Below are positions 1 to 7,740 of a stretch of 42,474 nt of DNA, one piece after another. The first letter of the stretch is position 1. Each line of letters opens with the position of its first letter. Below the pieces are notes generated by a model. The model worked only from the letters and a program-made list of their open reading frames with translations, did not search any database and was not told the origin of the DNA. Source of the DNA: Armatimonadota bacterium. Lineage in GTDB: Bacteria > Armatimonadota > Fimbriimonadia > Fimbriimonadales > Fimbriimonadaceae. The position numbers and the translations under genes were made by a program. The stretch spans positions 1-42,474 of the forward strand of contig JAIOPU010000263.1 of assembly GCA_021413725.1 (NCBI GenBank), read 5' to 3'.

Positions 1-1281
1 GACTTCGCCGCATTCATGCCCAATGCGCAAAAGCCAAACAGCGCACCAGCATCCGCCAAAAAGCTTGAGTTTGGAACCATTTCTAAAGAGTTCCAGACCA
101 TGACTCCTGCCTTTGGAGGCTTTGGCACGCCCGAACTTAAAATTTCTAAGGAACTTCGCGCTCAGCTTCAGCATCCAGAAAAATTCGATCCCCTATCCTT
201 CGTTTACGGCGAAGGCCTTGCTCTCATTGCCGACCAGCGCAAACTCAACATCGTAGCGAACATTCCGGACACAGTGGAAGCCGGCATGATGGCCTTTATG
301 CAAGGCGGGGCCCCAGAACTTACGGATTCCGCTCTTCTCGATCGACTCAGCAGCGGAGCGTGCAAAAGCGTCCAGGCCGACGGCTGGCTTACTGTAAGCC
401 CGACAGACCCGACGTCCGCAATTGAAGCCCATATTGACAGATCCGGCCTGGCGCAGATCATCAAGGTCGCCCACGAAAGAGGAACTCCCACACTCGACGA
501 AATATCGGAATACGCAAAAGCGAGTCCGGACCCCGTTCGCTCCCCGCTCTCAATGAAGTACTTCCAACTCGCTCCCACGATGCTCAGCCAGTCAGCCAGC
601 GGAATGGTCCGGTGGGACGTGATAAAGTTCTATGGACTACTCGGCCGTGACGCCAGAAACCTGGTGCGCAACGGTCAACCCTTAGGCTTGCAAACGATTC
701 CTGCCGCCGCGAGCACCGTCCTGAAAAAACTCCTATTCGGAAGCGGCGCAAAATTCATCACTGAAAAAACAGCGAACCTAGCAAAAGACGGCAACCTCAT
801 GACTCGTGCAATGGAAATGTTTGCGAATTCAACGCCAACCATTCTTGACGAGCCCACCGAGATCATGCCGAGTGGCCTCCCTCCTCGCGGCTTCCTGAAA
901 ATAATCGTTTCCGCCGACTCAGTCGTCATGCCGGTTGGCGCGGATGGCGAGGCAGCGGGTGGAGTAATGGGTCCCGAAGAAGTAGCCCTCTATCGTTTCA
1001 TCCAAGATGATCAAACTTTCGGGCAGCAGATCCCGGTCAAGCAAAACTTCGACCGCCTCCAAGTGGGTGATCGAACGAAGCTGGACCTGAGGATCTATGT
1101 GGAACGCGATATCCTCAGTCAATTCGAACTTCAAGACTATGCTATGAAGCGCGACAGCAAATCCGTTGGCCTGGGAGGCACCCCCAAGGAGTTCCAAGCC
1201 CAAGTGGACAAACTCATGGCTGACTACAAGAAGAATGGTCTGCCATTCGGAATGAACGGTGGAGTTCGCGCCAATCCGTAG
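1..1281 (+). CDS. Hypothetical protein, probably 5'-truncated by the window edge
   Basis: I do not recognise this protein. The frame is open from base 1, and the first ATG at 16 has no Shine-Dalgarno sequence before it. The gene therefore probably begins outside the window, and at least 421 residues are visible. There is no signal peptide or clear membrane segment in the visible part. It is a soluble-looking, mixed alpha/beta sequence with a Pro/Ala/Ser-rich start. Near residues 60-80 a stretch reading GLALIADQRKLNIVANIPD recalls the short beta-alpha-beta repeats of secretin-type periplasmic domains, but this is too weak for a family call. It ends 13 bases before the DUF421 gene on the same strand, so the two may be co-transcribed. 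Confidence 0.6.
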   Translation, partial: DFAAFMPNAQKPNSAPASAKKLEFGTISKEFQTMTPAFGGFGTPELKISKELRAQLQHPEKFDPLSFVYGEGLALIADQRKLNIVANIPDTVEAGMMAFMQGGAPELTDSALLDRLSSGACKSVQADGWLTVSPTDPTSAIEAHIDRSGLAQIIKVAHERGTPTLDEISEYAKASPDPVRSPLSMKYFQLAPTMLSQSASGMVRWDVIKFYGLLGRDARNLVRNGQPLGLQTIPAAASTVLKKLLFGSGAKFITEKTANLAKDGNLMTRAMEMFANSTPTILDEPTEIMPSGLPPRGFLKIIVSADSVVMPVGADGEAAGGVMGPEEVALYRFIQDDQTFGQQIPVKQNFDRLQVGDRTKLDLRIYVERDILSQFELQDYAMKRDSKSVGLGGTPKEFQAQVDKLMADYKKNGLPFGMNGGVRANP

Positions 1282-1294
1282 GGATCGCTAACCA

Positions 1295-1828
1295 ATGTGG
1301 AATCTTGACAGCGCGATTTTGATCCAAATCGCGCTGAGAACAGCGATCGTCTACGCCCTTTTGCTGATTGGGGTGAGGCTCGCCGGGAAGCGCCAAATCG
1401 GGCAACTCACTCCCTTTGATCTGGTCGTGCTGTTGCTCCTGAGCAACGCCGTGCAAAATGCAATGACTGGCCCGGATACATCAGTGACTGGCGGAATCGT
1501 TGCCGCCGCGACTCTTCTCGTTTGCAACGCCGCGGTAGCATTTGCTCGGACGAAAAGCACCGCTTTTCGACGATGCGTCGAGGGAGTCCCTGTGGTTCTG
1601 ATCTCGCATGGTGAAATCCAACACCGAAACCTTCAGCACGAAGAAATCACGGAAGGTGAACTTCGCGCCAACCTCAGAGAGCATGAGGTCGAAAAGATTG
1701 AAGACGTGGAACTTGCGATGCTCGAAATCGACGGCACCGTCAGCGTCATTCGTAGGGATGGAGCGGCAAGCCAAGGGTTTGTTCACACCCGAAAGAAATA
1801 CCGGCGTCACCACCGAAACTCACAGTAA
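1295..1828 (+). CDS. DUF421 (YetF/YcaP-type) membrane protein
   Basis: A 177-residue integral membrane protein of the DUF421 family. Three hydrophobic segments lie at about residues 8-28, 38-55 and 64-84. They are followed by a cytoplasmic domain carrying the family's typical stretch around 'GVPVVLISHGEIQHRNL' and 'VELAMLEIDGTVSVI'. The conserved LAGKRQIGQLTPFDLVVLLLLSNAVQNAM block after the first helix is the clearest family mark. Biochemical function is unknown; in Bacillus, YetF-type proteins are linked to spores and membrane stress. It follows the preceding gene by 13 bases and ends at a bidirectional hairpin facing the metalloprotease gene. Confidence 0.88.
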   Translation: MWNLDSAILIQIALRTAIVYALLLIGVRLAGKRQIGQLTPFDLVVLLLLSNAVQNAMTGPDTSVTGGIVAAATLLVCNAAVAFARTKSTAFRRCVEGVPVVLISHGEIQHRNLQHEEITEGELRANLREHEVEKIEDVELAMLEIDGTVSVIRRDGAASQGFVHTRKKYRRHHRNSQ

Positions 1829-1838
1829 GTCAAACAAA

Positions 1839-1868
1839 AAAAGGGGCACCCTTTCAGGCACCCCTTTT
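1839..1868. terminator. Bidirectional terminator-like hairpin
   Basis: AAAAGGGG (1839-1846) and CCCCTTTT (1861-1868) form an inverted repeat with a 14-base loop. It lies between the convergent ends of the DUF421 gene (+) and the metalloprotease gene (-). The A-run and T-run on the two sides would give a U-tract in either direction. Confidence 0.6.
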
Positions 1869-1880
1869 CAGACCGTTAGT

Positions 1881-2798
1881 CTACTTGCCGAGTCGGTAGG
1901 TGTTCCAGGCCGCGAGCATTCTCGCTGCCTGACCAGCGGAGAATGTATTCATGCAACTGTCGTCAGTGTAGTCCATGAAGTTTGTGATCGGATCGTTGCC
2001 GGCGATAGATGCACAGCTGTTACGGCCCGCCGGACATCCGAATGCCGCGCTTCGTTCCGCAGGAGTGTCGCTCACGAGGTCACCTCCATTGGTCGCGTTC
2101 TTAGAGCAACCACCTTGGAAAGTGTGATACAAGCCCATCCAGTGCCCCACTTCGTGAGTACCGGTGTCTCCGAGGTTGTAAGGCGCCGCCGTACCGCCTG
2201 GAAGTGAGCTGAACAAAACGACAACACCGTCGTTCTTGGGATTGCCGGTATACGACGAGGGGAATGTCGCCCAACCGAGTAAACCGCCGCCCATATTGTT
2301 CGAGTAGATGTTGAGATCGTCAGCAGTTCCCTGGCGTAGTGCATTCTTCATCTGAGTCTCGCTTGTTCCGCCCGAAGAGGTGTACCACGTTGCATTCGTT
2401 GTTCGATCGGTACTTACCAACGTGAATGCGAAATTGCTGCTTGCGTACGCTGCGTTCAGTACGGAAATCTGGCTCGCGATTGTCGCGTCGGAGACGTTAC
2501 CTTGGCTGGTCGCGGTTCCACTTCGAATCACGTGCCAATAAACGTTAATCGTTGTCACTCCGCCCGCCCTCGTTTGGCCGGTTGCGAAGAGGTCAGCTTC
2601 GACTCTCGCGAGTTCCGTTGCCGAAAGGTCTTGGGTCGCGCATCGAGCATAGTTCGACTTGATGACTTCGATGCCGTTCTCCTCTAATGAAGGGGCCCGA
2701 CCGATAGTTTCAGTGGCTCCATTGCCACCACAGTTCACGAGCACAAGCCCTGCGGCCAAGCTCAACGAGATCATTCCTAACGATTTGATGAGTTTCAT
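1881..2798 (-). CDS. M43-type (cytophagalysin/pappalysin) zinc metalloprotease lipoprotein
   Basis: A secreted zinc metalloprotease of 305 residues. The start chosen is the ATG at 2798. It gives a classic lipoprotein signal peptide (MKLIKSLGM..., then LVNC with the lipid-carrying Cys at residue 23) and a purine-rich GGGAAGAGAAG upstream. An in-frame ATG at 2957 would add a hydrophilic leader before the signal peptide and is unlikely. The zinc site [11 protein letters not shown] begins at residue 215 (His215, Glu216, His219, His225), and a Met-turn NFMDY places Met275 as in metzincins. Cysteines around the site (231, 255, 262, 282) probably form the disulfides usual in M43. Expected location is the periplasm or outer membrane surface. 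It is monocistronic and divergent from rpmB. The substrate cannot be read from sequence. Confidence 0.88.
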   Translation of the reverse strand: MKLIKSLGMISLSLAAGLVLVNCGGNGATETIGRAPSLEENGIEVIKSNYARCATQDLSATELARVEADLFATGQTRAGGVTTINVYWHVIRSGTATSQGNVSDATIASQISVLNAAYASSNFAFTLVSTDRTTNATWYTSSGGTSETQMKNALRQGTADDLNIYSNNMGGGLLGWATFPSSYTGNPKNDGVVVLFSSLPGGTAAPYNLGDTGTHEVGHWMGLYHTFQGGCSKNATNGGDLVSDTPAERSAAFGCPAGRNSCASIAGNDPITNFMDYTDDSCMNTFSAGQAARMLAAWNTYRLGK

Positions 2799-2955
2799 AA
2801 TGTAATCTTCTCTTCCCATTCCCCAGCCACATTGCCGGGATAAGTCATTATATGCGAATAATTCAAATTCCACTTGGATATTCTTAGGGAAATTCGGGCC
2901 AGACAAGACGCCGACAGATGGGGTATCCTCTGGATCGTATTTCAAGAGGTATCTC

Positions 2956-3222
2956 ATGGCGAAGATTTGTCAAGTTAGCGGAAAAAAGGGTAACCAAGCC
3001 CAACACTGTCGTCACCGACACTCAGCGTGGAAGTTCCGTGCCCCGCACAAGAATAGAGTTCAGGACCCGAATCTCCAGGTCGTAACCATCCAAACCAAGT
3101 TTGGGAAAGTCAGAATGAAGGTCGCCACTTCGGTGATCAAGAGCCCAGAATTTTCAGCGGTCGTCTCTGGCCTCAAGCCGATTCCAAAGGCTTGGCTGAA
3201 GAAACCTTCCTACAACGTCTAA
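2956..3222 (+). CDS. rpmB: Large ribosomal subunit protein L28
   Basis: An 88-residue basic protein with the L28 pattern: [10 protein letters not shown] at the N-terminus, the His-rich [17 protein letters not shown] segment, then PNLQVV, and [16 protein letters not shown] in place of the usual ...ki.v.t..lKs. It is a structural protein of the 50S subunit. AGAGGT at about 2945-2950 is a suitable ribosome binding site. Only one Cys sits in the N-terminal motif and there is no CxxC pair, so this is the zinc-free type. The single-gene unit ends at a near-perfect intrinsic terminator. The C-terminus is longer than in most L28 proteins. Confidence 0.85.
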   Translation: MAKICQVSGKKGNQAQHCRHRHSAWKFRAPHKNRVQDPNLQVVTIQTKFGKVRMKVATSVIKSPEFSAVVSGLKPIPKAWLKKPSYNV

Positions 3223-3233
3223 GCGTTTTTATC

Positions 3234-3272
3234 AAAAGAGGCCTGCGAGCAAAACTCGCAGGCCTCTTTTTT
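3234..3272 (+). terminator. Intrinsic terminator of rpmB
   Basis: A 16-bp perfect stem (3234-3249 with 3255-3270) closes a CAAAA loop, and six T residues follow the GC-rich part (3267-3272). Strong rho-independent terminator directly after L28. Confidence 0.92.
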
Positions 3273-3297
3273 GTTGCCCTACGCCCCGACAATAATT

Positions 3298-3325
3298 TTG
3301 TAAACACGTAAAAATGAATTACAAT
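3298..3325 (+). promoter_or_regulatory. Candidate sigma70-type promoter of the PLP enzyme gene
   Basis: TTGTAA (3298-3303) and TACAAT (3320-3325) are 16 bases apart, giving a start site near 3332 and a short leader that holds AGAGGA (3342-3347). TACAAT also serves as the likely -10 of two PEP-CTERM genes in this window. Confidence 0.45.
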
Positions 3326-3359
3326 AGAAGGCAAGAACCACAGAGGACAATCCTTTCCA

Positions 3360-4538
3360 ATGGACAAACAGCCTAACTTCCAAATAGATGCCTACCACGG
3401 CGTTAACCCCAGCGTCTGCGACAGCAGCACGTTTGCATTCTCCGATCCGCAAACGATGAAAGCCACCTTCGAGGGCGATCCGACTGGTTGCTTCCTCTAT
3501 GCCCGGCACAGTAACCCCACCACCACCGCGCTGGGTCAGTCGCTTGCTGCAATGGAAGAAACGGAGGCCGCCGTCATCACCGCCTCGGGCATGTCCGCCA
3601 TCACCTGCGCCTTGTTGCAAATGTGTGAATCTGGCGATGAGATCGTATCGAGCCGAACGATCTACGGCGGAACCTATGCTCTCTTCAAAAACATCTTCCC
3701 CCGATTCGGAATCACCGTCCGATTCGTGGATATGACTGATCACGAGGCAGTGAAGTCCGCGATGACCGAACGAACCAAGGCGGTTTTCTTCGAAGCGGTC
3801 AGCAATCCCCTCTTGGATGTTGTTGATCTCAGTGCAATCGGCGCGATTGCACATAACGGCAACGCTCAAATGGTCGTAGACAACACCTTCACCCCTTACA
3901 TTCTCACCCCAACCAAGTTTGGCGCCGATGTGGTCATCCACAGCCTCACGAAGTACATCAACGGTTCGAGCGACTGCATCGCGGGCGCAATCTGCGGGAC
4001 TCGGGAGTTCTGCGACGCTCTCATTTCGGTGTCAAGCGGAATGTGTATGCTCCTCGGCCCAACTCTGGACCCTTTACGCGCCGCGAGTATTCACAAGAAC
4101 TTCGGCACGCTTGACCTGCGCATGATTCAGCACAGCCGAAACGGAATGCACATCGCGCGATATCTGAGCCACGCGGGTATGAAGGTGTTCTATCCGGGCC
4201 TAGAACAGAATCGTCACCACAAACTAATGGTCAGTCAGATGAACAGCCACTACGGCTTTGGCGGAATGCTCGTCCTCGATCTCGGGGAAGAAGCCACCGC
4301 CCGGCAATATATGATTCGGCTTTCCGATGCCGGAGTGGGGATCATCGCCGTAAGCCTCGGCTATCACAAGACCCTGATGAGCAATCCAGGAAACAGCACT
4401 TCCTCGGAAATTCCCGAAAAGCAACGCGATCAAATGGGCCTCACGACCGGGTTCGTGCGGATGTCGATGGGCCTGGACCAGGACATTCAGGACGTGGCAG
4501 AGAAGATGGAATCCGCGTGGAAGGCGGTTTCCAAGTAA
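3360..4538 (+). CDS. Cys/Met-metabolism PLP-dependent enzyme (methionine gamma-lyase / cystathionine gamma-synthase-like)
   Basis: A 392-residue fold-type I PLP enzyme of the trans-sulfuration family, acting on sulfur amino acids in the cytosol. Visible marks are the substrate/PLP segment YARHSNPTTTALGQSLAAME, SGMSA around residue 77, VVDNTFTPY around 172 (PLP-ring Asp), and the Schiff-base lysine Lys198 in VIHSLTKYINGSSD. Length is typical of the family. Where Pseudomonas methionine gamma-lyase has its active-site Cys (YGCT), this protein has YGGT (residues 102-105). Gamma-lyase activity therefore cannot be assumed; a synthase or sulfhydrylase role is possible. It has its own promoter and ends at a bidirectional terminator shared with the PEP-CTERM gene. 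Confidence 0.87.
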   Translation: MDKQPNFQIDAYHGVNPSVCDSSTFAFSDPQTMKATFEGDPTGCFLYARHSNPTTTALGQSLAAMEETEAAVITASGMSAITCALLQMCESGDEIVSSRTIYGGTYALFKNIFPRFGITVRFVDMTDHEAVKSAMTERTKAVFFEAVSNPLLDVVDLSAIGAIAHNGNAQMVVDNTFTPYILTPTKFGADVVIHSLTKYINGSSDCIAGAICGTREFCDALISVSSGMCMLLGPTLDPLRAASIHKNFGTLDLRMIQHSRNGMHIARYLSHAGMKVFYPGLEQNRHHKLMVSQMNSHYGFGGMLVLDLGEEATARQYMIRLSDAGVGIIAVSLGYHKTLMSNPGNSTSSEIPEKQRDQMGLTTGFVRMSMGLDQDIQDVAEKMESAWKAVSK

Positions 4539-4545
4539 CAGCAAA

Positions 4546-4587
4546 ACAACAACGCCCACCCCGGCATACCGGAGTGGGCGTTGTTGT
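4546..4587. terminator. Bidirectional terminator between PLP enzyme and PEP-CTERM gene
   Basis: A long stem (4546-4564 with 4569-4587, one internal mismatch, CATA loop) is flanked by T-rich DNA on the plus side and A-rich DNA on the other. It serves the convergent genes ending at 4538 (+) and 4611 (-). The core CCCACCCCGG...CCGGAGTGGG is repeated at 5730-5753. Confidence 0.85.
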
Positions 4588-4610
4588 GTTCTTTTCGGAG
4601 CTAACCGAAG

Positions 4611-5480
4611 TTAGGCCTTTCGTCGTCGCATCATGGCGACTGCGCCGAGACCGAGAGTGAGCAGTGATGCTGGCTCGGGTACGACTCTGAACGAGACGAC
4701 TTCGAAGCCGTTTTGAGCGTGGACACCGGTGTATTTGCTGACACCGTTAATGTTCATGTTCATTGAAGCCACTGTCCCTGCACCTCCAAACGCAAACCCA
4801 TTTGCAAAACCGCTGTTATAGGCGCCTGCAAGATAGTAGTAGGTGCCAACGCCAAGCACTCCGGAATTGAGTAAGCTCAAATTCCCGGATCCAGAATCAT
4901 CATCAGTACCAAGGAATGAGCCAGCCGATGTGTAGAGCGCAACTTCGGTATCTGCTGTAGCGGTAGATCCTTCAGTATCAAAAACAAAGCTGGTTCCGTA
5001 AGCGTAAGTGCCTCCATCAATAATCGTGGGGCCGCCATTGAAATTGAAGTTCACATTGGTCCAAGTTGCATCAAGGCCAGCATCGTTAAAGGATTCAAAC
5101 GACTCAAACTTAAACTGATCACCTGAATTAGCCCAGACGAGCGCACTTGCCGCACTGGCGACGTTAACGGTTCCACTCCAAGTTGAGCCAGTTGTTGGTT
5201 GAAAAGCTGCTGACGATGCCAAATTCAAGTTTGTGATGTTGAATCTTGCTTCAGATTTGAAGCTACCCACTCCACCATCGGTCAGGTCACCGCTAAAATT
5301 GACGTTGCCAAACAAAGTTGATGCACCAGAGTAAGTTGCAGTAAACGAGCTATTTCCAGCGGCGCCAATCGGACCATCCGAGTTTAGCGGGCCTGCAAAT
5401 GATGCGTTGAACTGCGCCGAAGCGAATGACGAAATGAGAGCGAACAGGGCTACTTGGCCCATCTTTCCGAATTTATTCAT
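4611..5480 (-). CDS. PEP-CTERM exosortase-sorted protein (tandem copy 1)
   Basis: A 289-residue exported surface protein. The start at 5480 is set by a strong AGGAG five bases upstream and by the signal peptide MNKFGKMGQVALFALISSFASA. The mature region is Gly/Ser/Thr/Asn-rich and beta-like. Residues from about 170 (FVFDTEGSTATADTEVALYTS...GTDDDSGSGNLSLL...VGTYYYLAGAY) resemble the DVUA0089/PPC-like beta-sandwich often found in PEP-CTERM proteins. The C-terminus VVPEPASLLTLGLGAVAMMRRRKA is a textbook PEP-CTERM signal: PEP motif, hydrophobic helix, Arg cluster. By family knowledge an exosortase, not in this window, removes it. The neighbour at 5789 shares promoter, leader, C-terminal signal and 3' flank. 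A role in extracellular matrix or surface is inferred. Confidence 0.9.
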   Translation of the reverse strand: MNKFGKMGQVALFALISSFASAQFNASFAGPLNSDGPIGAAGNSSFTATYSGASTLFGNVNFSGDLTDGGVGSFKSEARFNITNLNLASSAAFQPTTGSTWSGTVNVASAASALVWANSGDQFKFESFESFNDAGLDATWTNVNFNFNGGPTIIDGGTYAYGTSFVFDTEGSTATADTEVALYTSAGSFLGTDDDSGSGNLSLLNSGVLGVGTYYYLAGAYNSGFANGFAFGGAGTVASMNMNINGVSKYTGVHAQNGFEVVSFRVVPEPASLLTLGLGAVAMMRRRKA

Positions 5481-5524
5481 ATTGTCTCCTTTGAAAAAGA
5501 AGGGAAAAAACCTTCTTGGAAAAT

Positions 5525-5552
5525 ATTGTACACAAGTTTTCACCCAAAGCAA
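5525..5552 (-). promoter_or_regulatory. Promoter of PEP-CTERM gene copy 1
   Basis: On the minus strand TTGCTT (5552-5547) and TACAAT (5530-5525) are 16 bases apart. The same arrangement, TTGCGC-N16-TACAAT inside a shared TTGTGTACAAT, occurs before copy 2 (6705-6678). Conservation between the two paralogous leaders supports the call. Confidence 0.6.
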
Positions 5553-5571
5553 GGATATTCTGCATAAACCC

Positions 5572-5581
5572 GTAAAAATAC
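5572..5581 (-). promoter_or_regulatory. GTAAAAATAC element upstream of PEP-CTERM copy 1
   Basis: GTATTTTTACGGG read on the coding (minus) strand, about 40 bases upstream of the -10. GTA...TAC is a small inverted repeat. Identical cores occur before the PEP-CTERM genes at 5789 and 17715. Regulator unknown. Confidence 0.5.
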
Positions 5582-5632
5582 TGGGGATGCCTTGAACTAT
5601 ATTCGTGGATGTGTGTTCTTGGGAGTTCAGAC

Positions 5633-5685
5633 GCAACCGAAACCTAATCGCGAGAATAAAAATTTGGTTCTCGGCAACAGACTTC
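5633..5685. repeat. Degenerate family-B intergenic repeat
   Basis: Part of the gap between the tandem PEP-CTERM genes resembles the family-B repeat at 25804-25900, notably AAATTTGGTTCTCGG (compare AAATTCGGTTCTCGG at 25848-25862) followed by CA-CAGA. Fragmentary, so the assignment is tentative. Confidence 0.35.
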
Positions 5686-5725
5686 CGCGCATACCTCAGA
5701 GTGACCCGCCAGTAACCAAAACAAG

Positions 5726-5757
5726 AACTCCCACCCCGGTTTACCGGAGTGGGAGTT
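5726..5757 (-). terminator. Terminator of PEP-CTERM copy 2
   Basis: A 14-bp stem with one mismatch (5726-5739 with 5744-5757, TTTA loop) lies downstream of the gene ending at 5789. On the minus strand it is followed by a T-rich stretch. It is a diverged duplicate of the terminator at 4546-4587. Confidence 0.75.
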
Positions 5758-5788
5758 TGATTGCGTACTTTTTCGGAGCTAACCGAAG

Positions 5789-6631
5789 TTAGGCCTTTCG
5801 TCGTCGCATCATAGCAACTGCGCCAAGACCGAGAGCGAGCAAGGAAGCTGGCTCAGGGACGATTGACACGGAGTGAGTGAACTGTCCTTCGGCTGAAGAC
5901 CATCCGCTAACCTTCTTTTGTGGAACCGTGTTGGTTCCACCAACGCCGTATTCGCAATCATTACCGATTCCGGCAACTCCCCAGTTCTTAAAGCCGATCG
6001 TGGCACTACCACCATCGTTCTGAGCAACTACTCCGGTGTATAATGTATCTTGGTAAACATAGTCAACCAAGCGACCGCCGCTCTTTCGAACGACCATTTG
6101 GAAGGTGACTGTACCAGTTCCCGTTGCATTGAAGTGATCTTCGTTTGACCACTGCATATAGAGGTCGTTTGCGATAACTTGCCATCGGAATGTCGCGGCG
6201 CCTGTGCCGGAAAGTGGAGTGTGGTCGTCCCAGAGAGGCATCAACATCTGTCGGGGGCCAGAACCGCCATTGGCAAACTGGGAAGTGTTGGATGCTGCCA
6301 TCGTCATCATAGTGGCGCTATTGTCCCAACCGATTTGATCTGCATTCAGGAAAGCATCGGTCGCTGAGTTACCCCAGAGAACTGCGCCGTTGTTACCAAC
6401 GCGGACGCTGACGCCGCCAGCGAGAAGGGCATTGCCTGTCCAGCCAGCCAAAGTGAGGTCTGCTCCGGCGATAGTGAATTCTGCATCGTCGGACATCGTT
6501 CCTGCTGTGGTCCCAGTTGTCGAGATGTCGGTGAAAGCTACGTTGCTGGCTACGATGCTGATCGTTGCATTCGCTGCTGCGAATGAAGCAACGAGGCCCA
6601 TAACCAAGAATGACTTGAGTGTTTTATTCAT
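5789..6631 (-). CDS. PEP-CTERM exosortase-sorted protein (tandem copy 2)
   Basis: A 280-residue exported protein. The start at 6631 follows AGGAG with a 5-base spacer and opens the signal peptide MNKTLKSFLVMGLVASFAAANA. The mature part has segments such as QMLMPLWDDHTP, TFRWQVIANDLYMQWSNEDHF and TVTFQMVVRKSGGRLVDYVYQDT. These resemble the nidogen/'particle' type beta domains common in sorted surface proteins; this is a weak match by eye. The C-terminus IVPEPASLLALGLGAVAMMRRRKA is nearly identical to copy 1, while the mature domain is unrelated. Likely transcribed alone from TTGCGC-N16-TACAAT. Confidence 0.9.
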   Translation of the reverse strand: MNKTLKSFLVMGLVASFAAANATISIVASNVAFTDISTTGTTAGTMSDDAEFTIAGADLTLAGWTGNALLAGGVSVRVGNNGAVLWGNSATDAFLNADQIGWDNSATMMTMAASNTSQFANGGSGPRQMLMPLWDDHTPLSGTGAATFRWQVIANDLYMQWSNEDHFNATGTGTVTFQMVVRKSGGRLVDYVYQDTLYTGVVAQNDGGSATIGFKNWGVAGIGNDCEYGVGGTNTVPQKKVSGWSSAEGQFTHSVSIVPEPASLLALGLGAVAMMRRRKA

Positions 6632-6677
6632 ATTGTCTCCTTTGAAATTAAAGAAGGGGAAAACCTTCTTGGGCAAC

Positions 6678-6705
6678 ATTGTACACAACTTTTCGTCCAG
6701 CGCAA
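6678..6705 (-). promoter_or_regulatory. Promoter of PEP-CTERM gene copy 2
   Basis: TTGCGC (6705-6700) and TACAAT (6683-6678) on the minus strand, 16-base spacer, matching the promoter of copy 1 in sequence and spacing. Confidence 0.6.
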
Positions 6706-6724
6706 GGGTTTTCCGTATAAACCC

Positions 6725-6734
6725 GTAAAAATAC
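6725..6734 (-). promoter_or_regulatory. GTAAAAATAC element upstream of PEP-CTERM copy 2
   Basis: Same GTATTTTTACGGGTTTAT sequence (minus strand) as before copy 1, at the same distance from the -10. Confidence 0.5.
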
Positions 6735-6787
6735 GAGGGGGTAAGCCGAACTAAATTGTCGATGAGGCAAAAAAGGGGGTTGTGTCA

Positions 6788-6961
6788 AACAGGTTAGCCC
6801 CTGCGAATTCCCACTTCCGGTTGGTACCTCTCCGCCTTCTCCGCCGGGGAGAAGTAGCGTGTTTCAATAGCTAGTTACATCTTTCCCTCTCCGTGAGGGA
6901 GAGGGCCTGTGAACAAAGTGAACTGGGGAGAGGTTTCCCCCCCCTGATGAGCTAGCCTGTT
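6788..6961. repeat. Possible MITE-like element with short inverted ends
   Basis: AACAGGTTAGC (6788-6798) and GCTAGCCTGTT (6951-6961) are inverted repeats with one mismatch. They bracket 152 bases that contain the family-A repeat. No target-site duplication is obvious, so the boundaries may be accidental. Confidence 0.25.
6881..6941. repeat. Family-A intergenic repeat, copy 1
   Basis: CTTTCCCTCTCCGTGAGGGAGAGGG... followed by CTGTGAAC and GAACTGGGG. It consists of a hairpin arm pair (CCCTCTCC/GGAGAGGG type) plus a conserved tail. Other copies are at 9192-9249, 9588-9645 and, inverted, 35277-35333. It lies just past the 3' end of the cyclophilin gene. Confidence 0.8.
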
Positions 6962-6978
6962 CGATCCGCGAGCAGAAA

Positions 6979-7578
6979 CTATCGGTTCTCAACGTGAACG
7001 CTGGTGACGACGTCACCCTCTTTCAAGGCATCCACCACCGCAAAGTCGCTCACCACGCGGCCAAAGACTGTGTACTTCCCGTCCAAGAATCCTGCGGAAC
7101 CGAGCATGATGTAGAACTGGCTGTCGCCATAGTAGGTCTCATCGCCTCCGCCTTCATCGAGTTTCATGGCAAGCCCAACCACACCCTTGGTGTGCCGGAC
7201 GCCGGAATCCTCGTAGGGGATTTTGGCTCCAGTTCCCCCATTGCCCATGTTCGAATCCGCCAGAGACTTTGTCTTGGACTGAGGATCGCCGATCTGAGCC
7301 AAAAACGGCCGAGGAGTGCGAACAACCTTGAAAAATCGCTGCGCATCGTAGAATTTTGAGTCTGCGAGCTTCGCAATTTGGCTGGTCGCCTTCGGTGCCT
7401 TATCGGTGAAAAGTTCAATCACGATTTCGCCGCGACCCTTCACGTCCATCACCAAGACCTTGGTCTTGACTTCGACGCCTTTCCAGGCGACACTCACCGC
7501 AAGCGCACTCAGCGCAAGGGCGACGGTCAATATTCGGCGAACCTGAGACTTTCTCATACCTATCATTTGACGTTCCAT
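6979..7578 (-). CDS. Exported cyclophilin-type peptidyl-prolyl cis-trans isomerase
   Basis: A 199-residue cyclophilin-family PPIase that catalyses proline cis-trans isomerisation during protein folding. An N-terminal hydrophobic segment (RRILTVALALSALAVSVAW, about residues 14-32) suggests export or membrane anchoring, so it likely acts in the periplasm. Family marks include VIELFTDKAPKATSQIAKLADSKFYDAQRFFKV (the catalytic-Arg region 'fHRv' reads RFFKV here), IGDPQ, GVVGLAMK and SQFYIMLGSAGFLDGKYTVFGRV. Three in-frame starts lie within 24 bases (7578, 7566, 7557) and none has a good Shine-Dalgarno; 7557 (MRKSQVRR) gives the most typical signal peptide. Replacement of the usual His in the F-H-R-V motif may reduce activity. 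Confidence 0.87.
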   Translation of the reverse strand: MERQMIGMRKSQVRRILTVALALSALAVSVAWKGVEVKTKVLVMDVKGRGEIVIELFTDKAPKATSQIAKLADSKFYDAQRFFKVVRTPRPFLAQIGDPQSKTKSLADSNMGNGGTGAKIPYEDSGVRHTKGVVGLAMKLDEGGGDETYYGDSQFYIMLGSAGFLDGKYTVFGRVVSDFAVVDALKEGDVVTSVHVENR

Positions 7579-7740
7579 GATTCAGGTCGAAACGGATAAT
7601 TTTCGAAATATTTTCGTGGGGTTGTAAATCCTTAGTGAAGATTCTGGAACTTTTCCCGATAATTATGGGTGGACCTACTGCGTCTTATTTTAATAAGGGT
7701 CATCCGTAAAACCGGGTATCCTACTAGTTCCCCGCCGGGA

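Larger units (their letters stand above)
6632..6978. other. 347-bp gap: PEP-CTERM promoter region plus repeat island
   Basis: No gene seen. Bases 6632-6745 hold the leader and promoter of the PEP-CTERM gene. The rest carries a family-A repeat (6881-6941) inside an imperfect pair of 11-base inverted repeats (6788-6798 and 6951-6961). A GGAGAAG hairpin (CTTCTCCGCCGGGGAGAAG) lies near 6836-6854. Confidence 0.6.

Noticed and set aside
1608-2207. Plus-strand open frame across the DUF421/metalloprotease junction
   Set aside because: It overlaps two clear genes and a terminator, and has low-complexity Ser/Arg content without a family match.
2798-2957. Upstream start (2957) for the metalloprotease
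   Set aside because: It would place 53 hydrophilic residues before a complete lipoprotein signal peptide and overlap the rpmB start.
5572-5581. NtcA or sigma-54 (PrsR) site
   Set aside because: NtcA needs GTA-N8-TAC, here the gap is four. No TGGC-N8-TTGC pair occurs upstream of any of the five PEP-CTERM genes.
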